A stretch of DNA of 64,000 nt from positions 372,001 to 436,000 of the forward strand of contig JAYPQK010000001.1 in NCBI GenBank assembly GCA_038131955.1. Direction: 5' to 3'. Source of the stretch: SHAN690 sp038131955 (lineage in GTDB: Bacteria; Bacteroidota; Bacteroidia; Flavobacteriales_G; Salibacteraceae). Positions 26,361-35,123 of the stretch are shown here, in pieces. Both the position numbers and the translations under genes were made by a program. The notes below the pieces were generated by a model. That model did no database searches, had not been told where the DNA came from, and saw only the letters and a list, made by a program, of their open reading frames with translations. The first letter of the stretch is position 1; the number at the start of each line of letters is the position of its first letter.

Positions 26361-27917
26361 TTAATCCTCAGAACCTTTGACTTTAAGCTTTACACCATCT
26401 ACCTTGATCTCGTTGCCCGAACTGTATTCGATCGTCACGAATACGCTACCATCTCGATTATACCTTCTCCACTCTCCTTCTTTCACACCTGAGACGAACT
26501 TTCCTTCCAGCATTTTTACTCCATTATCATAGTACCAAACATGCTTGTCTTGGGGTAGATCATCGAAATACGATCCTTCGAATCGCAGCTTCCCACTGGA
26601 TAAGTAATAGTGTTTCCAATCACCTTGCTTCATACCTGCTTCATAGTTACCCTCTTCATGGTGGTCACCTACTTCAATGAACCATTCTCCTTCCTCCAAA
26701 CCATCTATATATTCCCCTTTGGTGATCACCATTCCGGTATCGGAGTATTCGATCAACCATCCATCCTCCAATCCATTTTCAAAGGTTTCCTCACGAAGAA
26801 GGTTTCCGTTCTCATAATACCAAACCCATTTACCCGTAGGCTTTCCCTTTGCATTGTACTTGCCTTTCTGTTCAACCTGTCCGTTGGTAAAGTAGTAGGT
26901 CCATAACCCCTCTCTAAATCCTTCTTTGTAATCTCCCACGGCCTTTATTTCGCCCATTGGTTGATGATACTCTTTCCACTGACCTATTCTAAGGCCGTCC
27001 GTGGTCATATCACCTTCGGCGATCACGTTTCCCTTTCTGTATACCTTGGTGCTATCAATATCTCCTGAGATCGCATACCAGATGTGCGTACCATGTGCCT
27101 TACCTAGCAAGTAAGTTCCTCTGAACTTGATCTTACCATCCGAATCAGGATAAAATACTTCTTCTACTTCGAGATCCGCCAGTTCTTCAGCATCAGTGAT
27201 CATTTTGCCATTGGCAAACTTCGAGGTGAGACGCAGCTCTCCATCTGATTCAAATTCCTTCCAATACCCATCCTTTCTTCCATTCGAATACCTTCCCTCG
27301 GCCTTCACCGTCCTATCCTCATAAAACTCCTTCCATATATACTCTCTTTCTCCTTCTGAATTCTTACGGTTTATCTTCTCTTGATTAATGAAGATCCCAT
27401 TCTTATACGTAGTGATCGTGATGATCTGTCCCTTCTCATCAAACTCAAATGAGCGACCATTTTCTGCACCGTTTTCATAGGGAGTTTCCGTCTTGACGGC
27501 TCCGTTTGAATAGTAAGTAAATCCGATCCCCTGGCGAATGTCGTCGACGTAGGGTGTGCTTGAAATAAGAAAACCTTCGTTGCTGTACCTCTTGGTCAGA
27601 CCATTACGCTTTCCTTCCTTGTATCGGATCTCTTCAATGAGAATTCCAGCTTCACTGTAGAATTTCCAAATACTATCCACGGCATGACCAATTCGGTTTC
27701 CCTCTGACTTGAGAACACCGGATTCGTAGTAGTTTTTCCAATATCCTTCCGGTTGTCCGTTGCGTAGATTGCCCTCGCTGGAAAGTACTCCGCTATCGTA
27801 GTAAAACCGGTTGTATCCATTTGGATCGATCTTCTTCTCTTGGGCATCAACATCATGGATCAAAAGTAGGATGGCGATCAAGCCGATCAGGAAACGGTAT
27901 GTACTTTCTTTATTCAC
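26361..27917 (-). CDS. Exported MORN-like (YwqK-type) repeat protein
   Basis: The protein is about 518 aa and made of roughly 18 imperfect repeats of 22-25 residues with the MORN-like pattern NG-x-x-x-x-EG-x-Y-x-x-G-x-x-x-G-x-W-x-x-YY (for example GYWKEFE, GQWKEYH, GLWTYYF, GEWRRYN). A signal peptide ends in LLLIHDVDAQ. No ATG is available; GTG at 27917 gives MNKESTYRFLIG and a normal signal peptide, while a TTG at 27932 would add five residues. Such proteins are frequent in Bacteroidota and are often labelled YwqK antitoxin by similarity, but no toxin lies next to it. The repeats probably form an elongated beta sheet outside the inner membrane. Confidence 0.8.
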   Translation of the reverse strand: MNKESTYRFLIGLIAILLLIHDVDAQEKKIDPNGYNRFYYDSGVLSSEGNLRNGQPEGYWKNYYESGVLKSEGNRIGHAVDSIWKFYSEAGILIEEIRYKEGKRNGLTKRYSNEGFLISSTPYVDDIRQGIGFTYYSNGAVKTETPYENGAENGRSFEFDEKGQIITITTYKNGIFINQEKINRKNSEGEREYIWKEFYEDRTVKAEGRYSNGRKDGYWKEFESDGELRLTSKFANGKMITDAEELADLEVEEVFYPDSDGKIKFRGTYLLGKAHGTHIWYAISGDIDSTKVYRKGNVIAEGDMTTDGLRIGQWKEYHQPMGEIKAVGDYKEGFREGLWTYYFTNGQVEQKGKYNAKGKPTGKWVWYYENGNLLREETFENGLEDGWLIEYSDTGMVITKGEYIDGLEEGEWFIEVGDHHEEGNYEAGMKQGDWKHYYLSSGKLRFEGSYFDDLPQDKHVWYYDNGVKMLEGKFVSGVKEGEWRRYNRDGSVFVTIEYSSGNEIKVDGVKLKVKGSED

Positions 27918-28329
27918 GGTTATAGAAACCAATAAAATTTAAAAGGATCTATTATTACTATAACGGCTGTTAGTTCTGTGAATAGAATTATACCATTCTA
28001 TTTGCTTTATCCAGTTATCAATGAAAATGAACAATGAATGAACAAATATTTTATTCGTGCTCAAATGAATGACTGGTTTATTGACAATATGTTCATTCCT
28101 ATATGAACGCATAGAGGACGAAAAAAATATGGTGGCAGTTATGTTGATGACGGTTCAAAACTAACCTGAGTAAAACGGAAAGGTTTTCATTGCATTTCTC
28201 GATTCCATTTTCCCTTATCCAATATCTCTTTTCATCCAAATTTTTCTTTTAGCAAGTAATGAACAGCTATGAACAAGTTTTCAGAAATCGATCGGTAGGA
28301 TACCTTTGTTGTCCTTATAAAATATCGAT
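27918..28329. other. AT-rich intergenic region of about 400 bp
   Basis: This is the longest gene-free stretch in the window. It is clearly more AT-rich than its surroundings and contains several loose copies of ATGAACA/AATGAA and TGTTCAT. No tRNA, no credible small ORF and no strong hairpin were seen. Its right end carries the rpiB promoter. Confidence 0.5.
28277..28308 (+). promoter_or_regulatory. Promoter of rpiB
   Basis: The -7 box TACCTTTG (28301-28308) matches TAnnTTTG exactly. A GTTTT at 28277-28281, close to the TTTG -33 element, is 19 bases upstream. The rpiB ATG is at 28330, giving a leader of under 20 bases. Confidence 0.65.
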
Positions 28330-28758
28330 ATGAAAGTAGTAATTGGCTGTGACCACGCGGGATATGAATTGAAAGATCATTTGATCGAACAATTGAGATC
28401 TAAGGGTATAGAAGTGAACGATCATGGAACCAATAGTCCTGATAGTGTGGATTACCCTGATTTTGGACACGCGGTGTGTAAGGAGGTTGAATCGAACGAT
28501 GTCGACTTTGGAATTTTGATCTGTGGGACGGCCAATGGTATGACCATGACAGCCAATAAGCATGCAGGAATTCGTTGTGGTTTGTGTTGGGAGCCTGAGA
28601 TCGCTGCTTTGACGAAACAGCATAATAACGCGAACGTGATTGCTTTACCCGCCCGGTTCCTTTCCTTGGAGAAGGGATGGGATATCGTAGAGGCTTACAT
28701 GAACGCTACCTACGAGGGTGGTCGTCATCAACGACGCATCGATAAGATCGCTTGTTGA
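28330..28758 (+). CDS. rpiB: Ribose-5-phosphate isomerase B
   Basis: The 142 aa enzyme interconverts ribose 5-phosphate and ribulose 5-phosphate in the pentose phosphate pathway. It carries the family opening VVIGCDHAGYELKDHL, GTNSPDSVDYPDFG, the ICGTANGMTMTANK block that holds the active-site Cys and phosphate loop, and NVIALPARF near the end. The length is typical. A likely promoter with a -33/-7 pair precedes it. The next gene begins 7 bases after its stop, so they are probably co-transcribed. Confidence 0.95.
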   Translation: MKVVIGCDHAGYELKDHLIEQLRSKGIEVNDHGTNSPDSVDYPDFGHAVCKEVESNDVDFGILICGTANGMTMTANKHAGIRCGLCWEPEIAALTKQHNNANVIALPARFLSLEKGWDIVEAYMNATYEGGRHQRRIDKIAC

Positions 28759-28765
28759 TCTTTCC

Positions 28766-29734
28766 ATGAACGTATCTAAACTTGATCTGGAGAAGGCTTT
28801 TAGCCGAACAGAACCTTATCGCGTTGTTACTCCATTGATTCCCGTCCCATTTCTTAATGAAAGATGGAACGCAGAGGTTTGGGTGAAGCACGAGGCGTTT
28901 CAACCCATTGGTGCCTTCAAGATTCGAGGAGCTTCCAACTTCATGACCCAATTATCGAGGGAAGAGTTGGATAAAGGAGTAGTAACTCATAGCTCAGGAA
29001 ATCACGCACAAGCAGTAGCCTTCATGGCAAAGCAATTGGGATCGTGCGCATATATCATTATGCCTGAAGATTCTAATCCTCTCAAGATCAAGAATGCAAG
29101 GAAATGGGGGGCCGAAGTTCAATTATGTACACCAGGAATCGAATCCCGGCTACGTTCTGCAGAAAAGGTCATGCATGAAAAAGGTGCTATCATGGTCCAC
29201 CCTTTTGACCACCCTTGGATCGTGGCAGGGCAGGCGACCGCTGCGATGGAAACGTTTATGCTCAGATCGGATGTAGACTACTTGGTAATCCCATTGGGCG
29301 GAGGAGGTCTGCTCGCAGGATCTGCCCTTGCAGCGAAATACTTTTCACCTGAAACCAAGGTCATTGGAGCGGAACCCGATCAAGCAAAGGATGGATACAT
29401 CGGATTCAAGAAAGGTGAAAGGGAAAGAACAGTACAAGCTAATACTGTTGCCGATGGATTAAGGACTACAGTGGGTGAGGTTCCTTTTAACATCATCAAG
29501 GAAGAAGTCGCAGACATTTGGCTGGCACAGGAAGAGAAGATACTTCCATGGATGTTCAAATTCTGGCAGGAAACCCACCTGATCATTGAGCCTTCATGTG
29601 CCGTACCATTTGCCGCAATGGATGCCAATCGCGATCAGTTGAAAGGAAAAAGGATCGTGGTGGTGATCACCGGAGCAAACGTGGATCTGGGTCAGTTGAC
29701 CTCTGCCGGCGACGTTGACGCAACGCTAGGCTGA
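28766..29734 (+). CDS. Threonine dehydratase / serine racemase-like PLP enzyme
   Basis: The 322 aa protein is a fold-type II PLP enzyme without the ACT regulatory domain of biosynthetic IlvA. The PLP lysine lies in PIGAFKIRGA. The substrate loop is THSSGNHAQAVA, and the phosphate-binding glycine loop is PLGGGGLLAG. It resembles catabolic threonine ammonia-lyase and serine racemase, which make 2-oxobutyrate or racemise serine. The sequence does not tell these apart. ATG at 28766 gives MNVSKLDLEKAF, directly after rpiB. It overlaps the convergent DUF4837 gene by 43 bases. Confidence 0.88.
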   Translation: MNVSKLDLEKAFSRTEPYRVVTPLIPVPFLNERWNAEVWVKHEAFQPIGAFKIRGASNFMTQLSREELDKGVVTHSSGNHAQAVAFMAKQLGSCAYIIMPEDSNPLKIKNARKWGAEVQLCTPGIESRLRSAEKVMHEKGAIMVHPFDHPWIVAGQATAAMETFMLRSDVDYLVIPLGGGGLLAGSALAAKYFSPETKVIGAEPDQAKDGYIGFKKGERERTVQANTVADGLRTTVGEVPFNIIKEEVADIWLAQEEKILPWMFKFWQETHLIIEPSCAVPFAAMDANRDQLKGKRIVVVITGANVDLGQLTSAGDVDATLG

Positions 29735-30726
29735 ACACTCTTGGCTATAGCTTCAATCTCTCTGATCAACGGGGCTTTATCGAATTGAGGAGCGTAAGCA
29801 TAACCTTCGACCATGTATTGCATACCGTTGTCAGGATTGAAGAAGACCAATGAATAGAACGGTCCTCCCATGAAGTAACCCTCCATTCTCCAAAGTCCGC
29901 GAATTTCTTTGGCGGTCTGACCATGGAAATCAATCAGTTTCGATTGGGGTAGGATCACTTTTTCGCTGATGGTCATATGACTCTCTTGTGGACCCTTCAC
30001 GTATTTTCCATTGATGGTATTCTTCCATTCGTAGATACTCGAATCCGAAAATTGTATGGTGTCGGTATAAGGCCTCCAATAGATCATAAAGCCCTGGCTG
30101 ATCGTATGCTGATAACCGCCAACGGGCTTCGACTGATCCAATCGCATCCAAAGGAATTGATCGTTTTCTACAGCAACAGAAAACATGTCTTGCATGATAA
30201 TGGAGAGTCCGGTTTTCTCTTTGACCTGTGCGTTCAGTGAGGCCCGACCAAAGTCCTTGTTGCGTTCGATCAGCCGGTCTATTTCTGCTTCATAGAACAT
30301 ATCCAGGATCTGATCCATTCGCTCTTCGATCACTTCATCAAGATCATCCCAAGTCTGAAGATTGATGGTAATGAATAGCTGCTGTCTTGCATAGGCGTTT
30401 CTGCGAACCTGAACTGAATTTTCCTTTTTCGGATCAACCTCGAACTTTAGCACATTGCGATGGGTTCGAAAGTGGTCCTGAAAACCCGGTTCCTTGACTT
30501 CAATACGTTTGAGTATGAGTTCTGCCTGAGGAAGCCCGTATAGAACACGATTCATTCCCTTCTTGATGATGTCGCCATTTGTGGTACTCCAAACTTCGGT
30601 CGGTGCAACCACACACACCTCTCCATAACTTCCCGTATTTCGGGGTAAGAGATCCTTTCTGCTCGCTTCTCCACAGGCTGAAACGAAAAGAACTGATACG
30701 GAGAGTATGACGAACCAATTTCTCAT
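29692..30726 (-). CDS. DUF4837-type lipoprotein
   Basis: The 344 aa protein has a lipoprotein signal with the cysteine in FVSACGEA. The body matches what I know as DUF4837 in Bacteroidota: PRNTGSYGEVCVV, LYGLPQAELILKRIEV, FGRASLNAQVKEKTG, WRMEGYFMGGPFYS and VEGYAYAPQFDKAPLIRE. The function is unknown; it should sit in an outer or inner membrane leaflet facing the periplasm. The ATG overlaps the stop of the lytic transglycosylase upstream (ATGA, 30723-30726), so these two envelope genes are coupled. Confidence 0.82.
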   Translation of the reverse strand: MRNWFVILSVSVLFVSACGEASRKDLLPRNTGSYGEVCVVAPTEVWSTTNGDIIKKGMNRVLYGLPQAELILKRIEVKEPGFQDHFRTHRNVLKFEVDPKKENSVQVRRNAYARQQLFITINLQTWDDLDEVIEERMDQILDMFYEAEIDRLIERNKDFGRASLNAQVKEKTGLSIIMQDMFSVAVENDQFLWMRLDQSKPVGGYQHTISQGFMIYWRPYTDTIQFSDSSIYEWKNTINGKYVKGPQESHMTISEKVILPQSKLIDFHGQTAKEIRGLWRMEGYFMGGPFYSLVFFNPDNGMQYMVEGYAYAPQFDKAPLIREIEAIAKSVQPSVASTSPAEVN

Positions 30727-32201
30727 GAAGCCTTACCTATAACGATGCGTTGGCCGGGTTTCATATTGTTGAAGTTAACATTGCTGTTCCAACGCTTCAA
30801 GTCGTCGATGCTAAGGCCGCGCGCTTTTGCGATGTCCCACAAAGTGTCGCCAGGGCGGATACTGTAGTAAACGTAGTTTCCATCCTCTTCGATCTTGGCA
30901 GGCGCCGCCGGTTTTGGAGCCGGTGCTTGGTGACGGACTTGATCGGCGTACATCACTAATTTTTGACCAGGCTTCAGGCTGGTTCCGCGCATTCCATTCC
31001 AATACTGTATCTGGCGAACAGAACACCCATAGCGACTTGCGATCTTACCAAGATAGTCGCCCGAACGAACGGTGTAGTAGATCACTTCTTGCGGAGCAAC
31101 CTCTTCCACATCTTCTTCCTTTTCTGCCAATATGCTTTGGATCGTATCCTCATTCGCCACCCACAGATTGAGCTTTTCCTTCGGCAAGTAAAGGCTTCGA
31201 TATTCACCATAACCCGGAACAACCTTCATTCGGTAGGTTGGGTTCAAGTGTTCAATTTCTTCTACCTGCATATCGAGTAGCTCGGCGATGGTTTCGAACG
31301 AAACCTTACGATTCACATGTACGGAGTCTACCTCGTAGGACTTGAACTCGGGGTCTGTGGGAAAGATGAAATGTTCTGGCGCGTATTCAAACAAATAATT
31401 CACCGCTATGAAGGCGGGGACATATCCGCGAGTCTCCCTGGGTAGAAAAGGATAGATATCCCAATAGCCCTTCTTTCCACCACTGCGACGGATGGCGCGT
31501 GCTACGCGACCTTCACCACAGTTATAGGCCGCTAGAGCTAGGTTCCAGTCATCAAATAGGCCGTACAGGTAGGAGAGATATTTTGCCGCCGCTTCCGTAG
31601 ACTGAACTGGGTCTGATCGCTCATCGACGTATGAATTGATCTGAAGCCCATACACTTTTCCAGTGCCATACATAAACTGCCAAAGGCCGGTTGCTCCTGC
31701 GCGGCTTCTTGCTTTAGCGTCTAAGGCAGATTCTACTACGGCGAGGTATTTCAATTCAAGCGGAAGGTCGTAGCGGTCGAAGGTTTCTTCGAAGAGCGGA
31801 AAGTATTCTTGGGACCTTCCTAGACAATTTGCGCTGAGCTCTCTTCTCTTTGAAACGTAGAGATGAATGAAGGCCTCTACGATGCTGTTGTACGAGAGAT
31901 CAAAAGGAGTCTTCTCATCCAATTTCTCTAACCGAAGGCGATAGTCCTCACCTGAAAACTTTGGAAGAGCATCTGGAATCACGAGGTCTTCAGGGGCTTG
32001 AACCAACTCAGACGCCACCGATAGCAGGTCCTCGTAGTAACAAAGGATGGCGCTGTCGATCTGAGCAGCTTCGTCGATGTCCTTCAGAACCAAGGTAGAA
32101 TCCTTGTTCACTTTCTCGGTACTGTCTGGCGAAACTTGCCATGCAAATGCGCTGGCGACAAGGATAAGGGCGGAAAGCGTGAGAATCGATTTCTTGATCA
32201 T
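30723..32201 (-). CDS. Lytic transglycosylase with two LysM domains (MltD-like)
   Basis: The 492 aa exported protein starts with MIKKSILTLSALILVASAFA. The SLT domain (residues about 120-290) has VVESALDAKARSRAGATGLW with the catalytic Glu, QFMYGTGKVYGL, STEAAAKYLSYLYGLF and AAYNCGEGRV. Two LysM domains follow, VIYYTVRSGDYLGKIASRYG and YVYYSIRPGDTLWDIAKARG, which bind peptidoglycan. It cleaves glycan strands to anhydro-muropeptides. The frame extends upstream to 32252, but the signal peptide sets the start at 32201. It is coupled to the DUF4837 lipoprotein. Confidence 0.93.
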   Translation of the reverse strand: MIKKSILTLSALILVASAFAWQVSPDSTEKVNKDSTLVLKDIDEAAQIDSAILCYYEDLLSVASELVQAPEDLVIPDALPKFSGEDYRLRLEKLDEKTPFDLSYNSIVEAFIHLYVSKRRELSANCLGRSQEYFPLFEETFDRYDLPLELKYLAVVESALDAKARSRAGATGLWQFMYGTGKVYGLQINSYVDERSDPVQSTEAAAKYLSYLYGLFDDWNLALAAYNCGEGRVARAIRRSGGKKGYWDIYPFLPRETRGYVPAFIAVNYLFEYAPEHFIFPTDPEFKSYEVDSVHVNRKVSFETIAELLDMQVEEIEHLNPTYRMKVVPGYGEYRSLYLPKEKLNLWVANEDTIQSILAEKEEDVEEVAPQEVIYYTVRSGDYLGKIASRYGCSVRQIQYWNGMRGTSLKPGQKLVMYADQVRHQAPAPKPAAPAKIEEDGNYVYYSIRPGDTLWDIAKARGLSIDDLKRWNSNVNFNNMKPGQRIVIGKAS

Positions 32202-32314
32202 AAAAGAAGGTGTGTGAACGCGTTTAGGTCCAAGTTCAAATATCCAAATCAATTATCCGAATGAAAGACCCGGAAGGTTACGCTTTTCAACGAAATTGTG
32301 TTAACCCAAATAAA

Positions 32315-33736
32315 CTAGGACAACAACGACGCTCCGTCAAACAATGTTGCCTCGTCAAAAGAGCGACCGAGCAACTGAACGCCGAGAGGAAGACCGTCAT
32401 CGGTAGTGCCCATCGGTACCGTGATGGCCGGGTTTCCAGCCAAGTTAGCCTGTACGGTGAAGATGTCTTCTAAGTACAACGCGATCGGGTCGTTGGCCTT
32501 TTCTCCAGTCTTGAAGGCAGGGTGCGGTGTGGTAGGAGAGATCAAGAAGTCGGCCTTTTCAAGGATATCGTCGGTAGCATTCTTGATCAGTCGGCGAACC
32601 TTTTGTCCCTTGCTGTAATAAGCATCGTAATACCCGGCACTTAAAACGAAGGTTCCTAGCATGATGCGTCGTTTCACTTCTGGACCAAAGCCCTCTGTAC
32701 GACTGTTGTAGTATGTGCTCGGAATATCAACGGAGGCCTCACTTCGACGTCCGTAGTGCACCCCGTCATACCTCGCTAAGTTAGAGCTGGCCTCGGCCGT
32801 AGTGAGCACATAGTAGCAAGGAACAAGGTGTTCCAAGTAAGGGAACGACGTTTCGACGACCTCGTGACCTGCGGCTCGTAGCGCCTCGAGCTTGGCTTCG
32901 AAAAGCTCTTTGGTGCGCGGGTGAAGCCCTGGGCCGTTCAACACCTCCTTGTAGTAAGCGAAGGTGTATTTGTCCTTTACGGAGCGAGCCTCGTGCACAG
33001 GTCTAGCCGAGCTCGTTGAGTCCATCTCATCACGTCCGGCCATCACTTGATAGACGAGCTCAGCGTCGTCTACTGATTTTGCAAAGGGGCCGATCTGGTC
33101 AAAACTTGAAGCAAAGGCAATCAAACCATAGCGAGATATTCGACCGTAGGTGGGTTTTAATCCTACCAAACCACAAAACGCGGCTGGTTGACGAATGGAC
33201 CCTCCAGTGTCTGAACCTAAGCTGACCGTACATAGGTCTGCCGCGAGGGCAGCAGCGCTTCCTCCAGATGATCCCCCAGGAACCAGCTCAGTGTTGATGG
33301 GGTTTTTAACCGGGCCGTAGGATGAGTTCTCATTCGAACTCCCCATAGCAAATTCATCGCAGTTAAGCCGACCAATGATGATGGCGCCTTCGTCGATGAG
33401 CCGCTGAATGGAAGTGGCCGTGTAAACAGACTCGAAGGAGTCTAAGATCTGAGAGGCAGCAGTCACACCATGACCGCGGTAGCACATATTGTCCTTTATT
33501 CCGATAACAGCCCCAGCCAAGCGGCCTACGGGTTTTCCGGAAGCAATCTTCTGATCAAGCGCTTTTGCGGCATCGATGGCGGATGACGTGAACACCTCAA
33601 GAAAGGCGTTATACTCATCTTTTTCCGACGCGCGCGTCGCATAATGACGCGTCAGTTCTTCCGCTGTATACTTACCAGCGAGCAGATCTGCACGTGTCTG
33701 AGAAAGGTCTTTGAATACAAAATTCTCCAAAGCCAA
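32315..33736 (-). CDS. gatA: Asp/Glu-tRNA amidotransferase subunit A
   Basis: The 473 aa amidase subunit of GatCAB releases ammonia from glutamine to amidate Glu-tRNA(Gln) or Asp-tRNA(Asn). The Ser-cisSer-Lys triad is visible: Lys in VIGIKDNMCYRG, cis-Ser in PGGSSGGSAAA, nucleophile Ser in GSDTGGSIRQPA. GLKPTYGRISRYGLIAFASS follows. No ATG lies in frame near the start: the frame opens with TTG at 33736 (MALENFVF), 8 bases after the tatA stop, with a second TTG at 33730. gatB is not in the window. The order plsC-gatC-tatA-gatA is tight. Confidence 0.95.
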   Translation of the reverse strand: MALENFVFKDLSQTRADLLAGKYTAEELTRHYATRASEKDEYNAFLEVFTSSAIDAAKALDQKIASGKPVGRLAGAVIGIKDNMCYRGHGVTAASQILDSFESVYTATSIQRLIDEGAIIIGRLNCDEFAMGSSNENSSYGPVKNPINTELVPGGSSGGSAAALAADLCTVSLGSDTGGSIRQPAAFCGLVGLKPTYGRISRYGLIAFASSFDQIGPFAKSVDDAELVYQVMAGRDEMDSTSSARPVHEARSVKDKYTFAYYKEVLNGPGLHPRTKELFEAKLEALRAAGHEVVETSFPYLEHLVPCYYVLTTAEASSNLARYDGVHYGRRSEASVDIPSTYYNSRTEGFGPEVKRRIMLGTFVLSAGYYDAYYSKGQKVRRLIKNATDDILEKADFLISPTTPHPAFKTGEKANDPIALYLEDIFTVQANLAGNPAITVPMGTTDDGLPLGVQLLGRSFDEATLFDGASLLS

Positions 33737-33744
33737 CGGAGTGC

Positions 33745-33912
33745 TTAGTCGTTCAACTTATCGTTTGAATCAGCATCATCCTTGCTGGCATCCTTGAACT
33801 CTTTCATGCCCTTGCCAAGGCCGCGCATAAGTTCAGGAATTTTTTTACCACCAAACAGCAACAGAAGCACTGCGATGATCAATACGATTTGCCAAGGTCC
33901 TATACCGCCCAT
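33745..33912 (-). CDS. tatA: Sec-independent translocase subunit TatA/TatE
   Basis: This 55-residue gene is short enough to be missed by length cut-offs. It reads MGGIGPWQIVLIIAVLLLLF, then GGKKIPELMRGLGKGMKEF, then an acidic tail. This is the TatA layout: one membrane helix, the FG hinge (here FGG), and an amphipathic helix with the KKIPEL...LGKG motif. TatA oligomers form the pore for folded, twin-arginine proteins. It lies 68 bases after gatC and 8 bases before gatA on the same strand. tatC is not in the window. Confidence 0.92.
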   Translation of the reverse strand: MGGIGPWQIVLIIAVLLLLFGGKKIPELMRGLGKGMKEFKDASKDDADSNDKLND

Positions 33913-33980
33913 GTCATTGAATTATTATGCGAATGTAACAAGAGATACCGAGGGAATTGCCCTTTCTCCTTGTCCTACGA

Positions 33981-34271
33981 TTATTTATCAAGCACCTTAG
34001 GAACCTTGAAATAATCGCTGTCGTGAGAAGGCCCGTTTTTCAACGCTTCGTCCTGTGAAAGTTCTTTTCCAACCTCGTCTTTCCGTAACTCCAGACGATC
34101 TTCGGTCATGTAAACCAACGGCTCTACACCGTCTGTATCCAAGGCGTTCAACTTGTCAACAAGGGACAGCACCTTACCTAGGTCGTTTTTAATGGCCTCT
34201 CTCTCGGCGCCGTCAAATTTCAGCCGAGCTAGTTCAGAGAGTTTGTCGATCAGTTTATCATTCAGTTCCAT
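33981..34271 (-). CDS. gatC: Asp/Glu-tRNA amidotransferase subunit C
   Basis: The 96 aa protein is the small GatC subunit that wraps around GatA and stabilises the complex. Recognisable parts are LIDKLSELARLKFDGAE, LGKVLSLVDKLNALDTDGVE and RKDEV, and the C-terminal YFKVPKVLDK. The start overlaps the plsC stop region by 14 bases, so translation is probably coupled. tatA and gatA follow on the same strand. Confidence 0.93.
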   Translation of the reverse strand: MELNDKLIDKLSELARLKFDGAEREAIKNDLGKVLSLVDKLNALDTDGVEPLVYMTEDRLELRKDEVGKELSQDEALKNGPSHDSDYFKVPKVLDK

Positions 34272-35010
34272 AAGCCTCTTTCAAAGGTCCTTCGATCACT
34301 GCAAAAGTATCATTACGTAAGTCACTTACTGAGCGACCTTCATAGTCTTTAGGATAGATCGGCGCGTGGATGATCACCTTAGACGGACCAGGCCCACCCA
34401 TATTTCTAAGCGCGGGCCCCGCCTGAAGGCGCTTGAAGTTCGTCATGAAGGTCACTGGCACGATCGGCACGTTCTTTTCCATAGCAAGCTTGAAAGCTCC
34501 ACTCTTGAAGACTTTCAGCTTTGGTGAGCTCGGAGGAATGGTGCCCTCAGGAAAGATGACAATATTATGCCCCTTGTCTAACTCATCCTTCGCGCGATCA
34601 TAGGCTGTCTTCGCGCCTGCGATGCTGGCTCGGTCAACCGATATGTTCATCCCTTTCGAGAAGAAGATGTGGAATAAAGGCCAATCGTTGATCTCCGTTT
34701 TCCCCATGAACACGAAGTAGTCCTTGAAAACGCGGTACATGGTAATGATGTCTACGTACGAGCTGTGGTTCGGACAAATGATGAAGGGCTTTTCCGGAAG
34801 AGGAGCGCGACGATCGATACTCATCCATATTCCCGGCACGCTTATCAACCACCAAGCCCAGCGCTGCATGATCCTGAAGGCCCTTGGCCAGCGCGTTTCT
34901 TTCCTCAACACCCAATTCAATAACGGATACAGCAAGATGAGTGTGGTCGCAAAAAAGACGAAGAACCACACTTTCCACAAGACCCGGAACGGTTGAAGGA
35001 TGTAATACAT
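34258..35010 (-). CDS. plsC: 1-acyl-sn-glycerol-3-phosphate acyltransferase
   Basis: The 250 aa membrane-associated enzyme adds the second acyl chain to make phosphatidic acid. It has the catalytic HX4D motif in NHSSYVDII, the ISVDRA block, FPEGTIPPSSP (EGT motif) and IVPVTFMTN. One or two N-terminal membrane helices (residues about 10-55) anchor it. A GTG six bases upstream overlaps an exact -7 box (35016-35023), so ATG at 35010 is the better start, with an almost leaderless mRNA. It heads the plsC-gatC-tatA-gatA run. Confidence 0.92.
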   Translation of the reverse strand: MYYILQPFRVLWKVWFFVFFATTLILLYPLLNWVLRKETRWPRAFRIMQRWAWWLISVPGIWMSIDRRAPLPEKPFIICPNHSSYVDIITMYRVFKDYFVFMGKTEINDWPLFHIFFSKGMNISVDRASIAGAKTAYDRAKDELDKGHNIVIFPEGTIPPSSPKLKVFKSGAFKLAMEKNVPIVPVTFMTNFKRLQAGPALRNMGGPGPSKVIIHAPIYPKDYEGRSVSDLRNDTFAVIEGPLKEAYGTE

Positions 35011-35015
35011 CGGCA

Positions 35016-35023
35016 CAAAGGTA
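35016..35023 (-). promoter_or_regulatory. -7 box TACCTTTG upstream of plsC
   Basis: The minus strand reads TACCTTTG, an exact TAnnTTTG match with 5 bases to the ATG at 35010. It rules out the upstream GTG as a start. Confidence 0.6.
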
Positions 35024-35100
35024 GGTGGATTTCACAGCCGCCACGTTAAGTTTAGTGCGTCCGTCTAGACTGTGGCAGCCTTCATTCCAAAACACACCGT

Positions 35101-35108
35101 TACATTTG
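35101..35108 (+). promoter_or_regulatory. -7 box TACATTTG upstream of trpS
   Basis: This is an exact TAnnTTTG match 15 bases before the trpS ATG at 35124. It lies inside the longer open frame that begins at 35025, which supports the shorter gene. Confidence 0.6.
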
Positions 35109-35123
35109 ACCAAAATTTCATCC

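Noticed and set aside
26361..27917. Toxin-antitoxin locus (YwqK antitoxin label)
   Set aside because: The name comes only from repeat similarity. The protein is exported, very long and has no adjacent toxin-like gene.
27918..28329. Hidden RNA gene or riboswitch before rpiB
   Set aside because: No cloverleaf, strong stem or known riboswitch pattern was found; only the promoter at its right end is supported.
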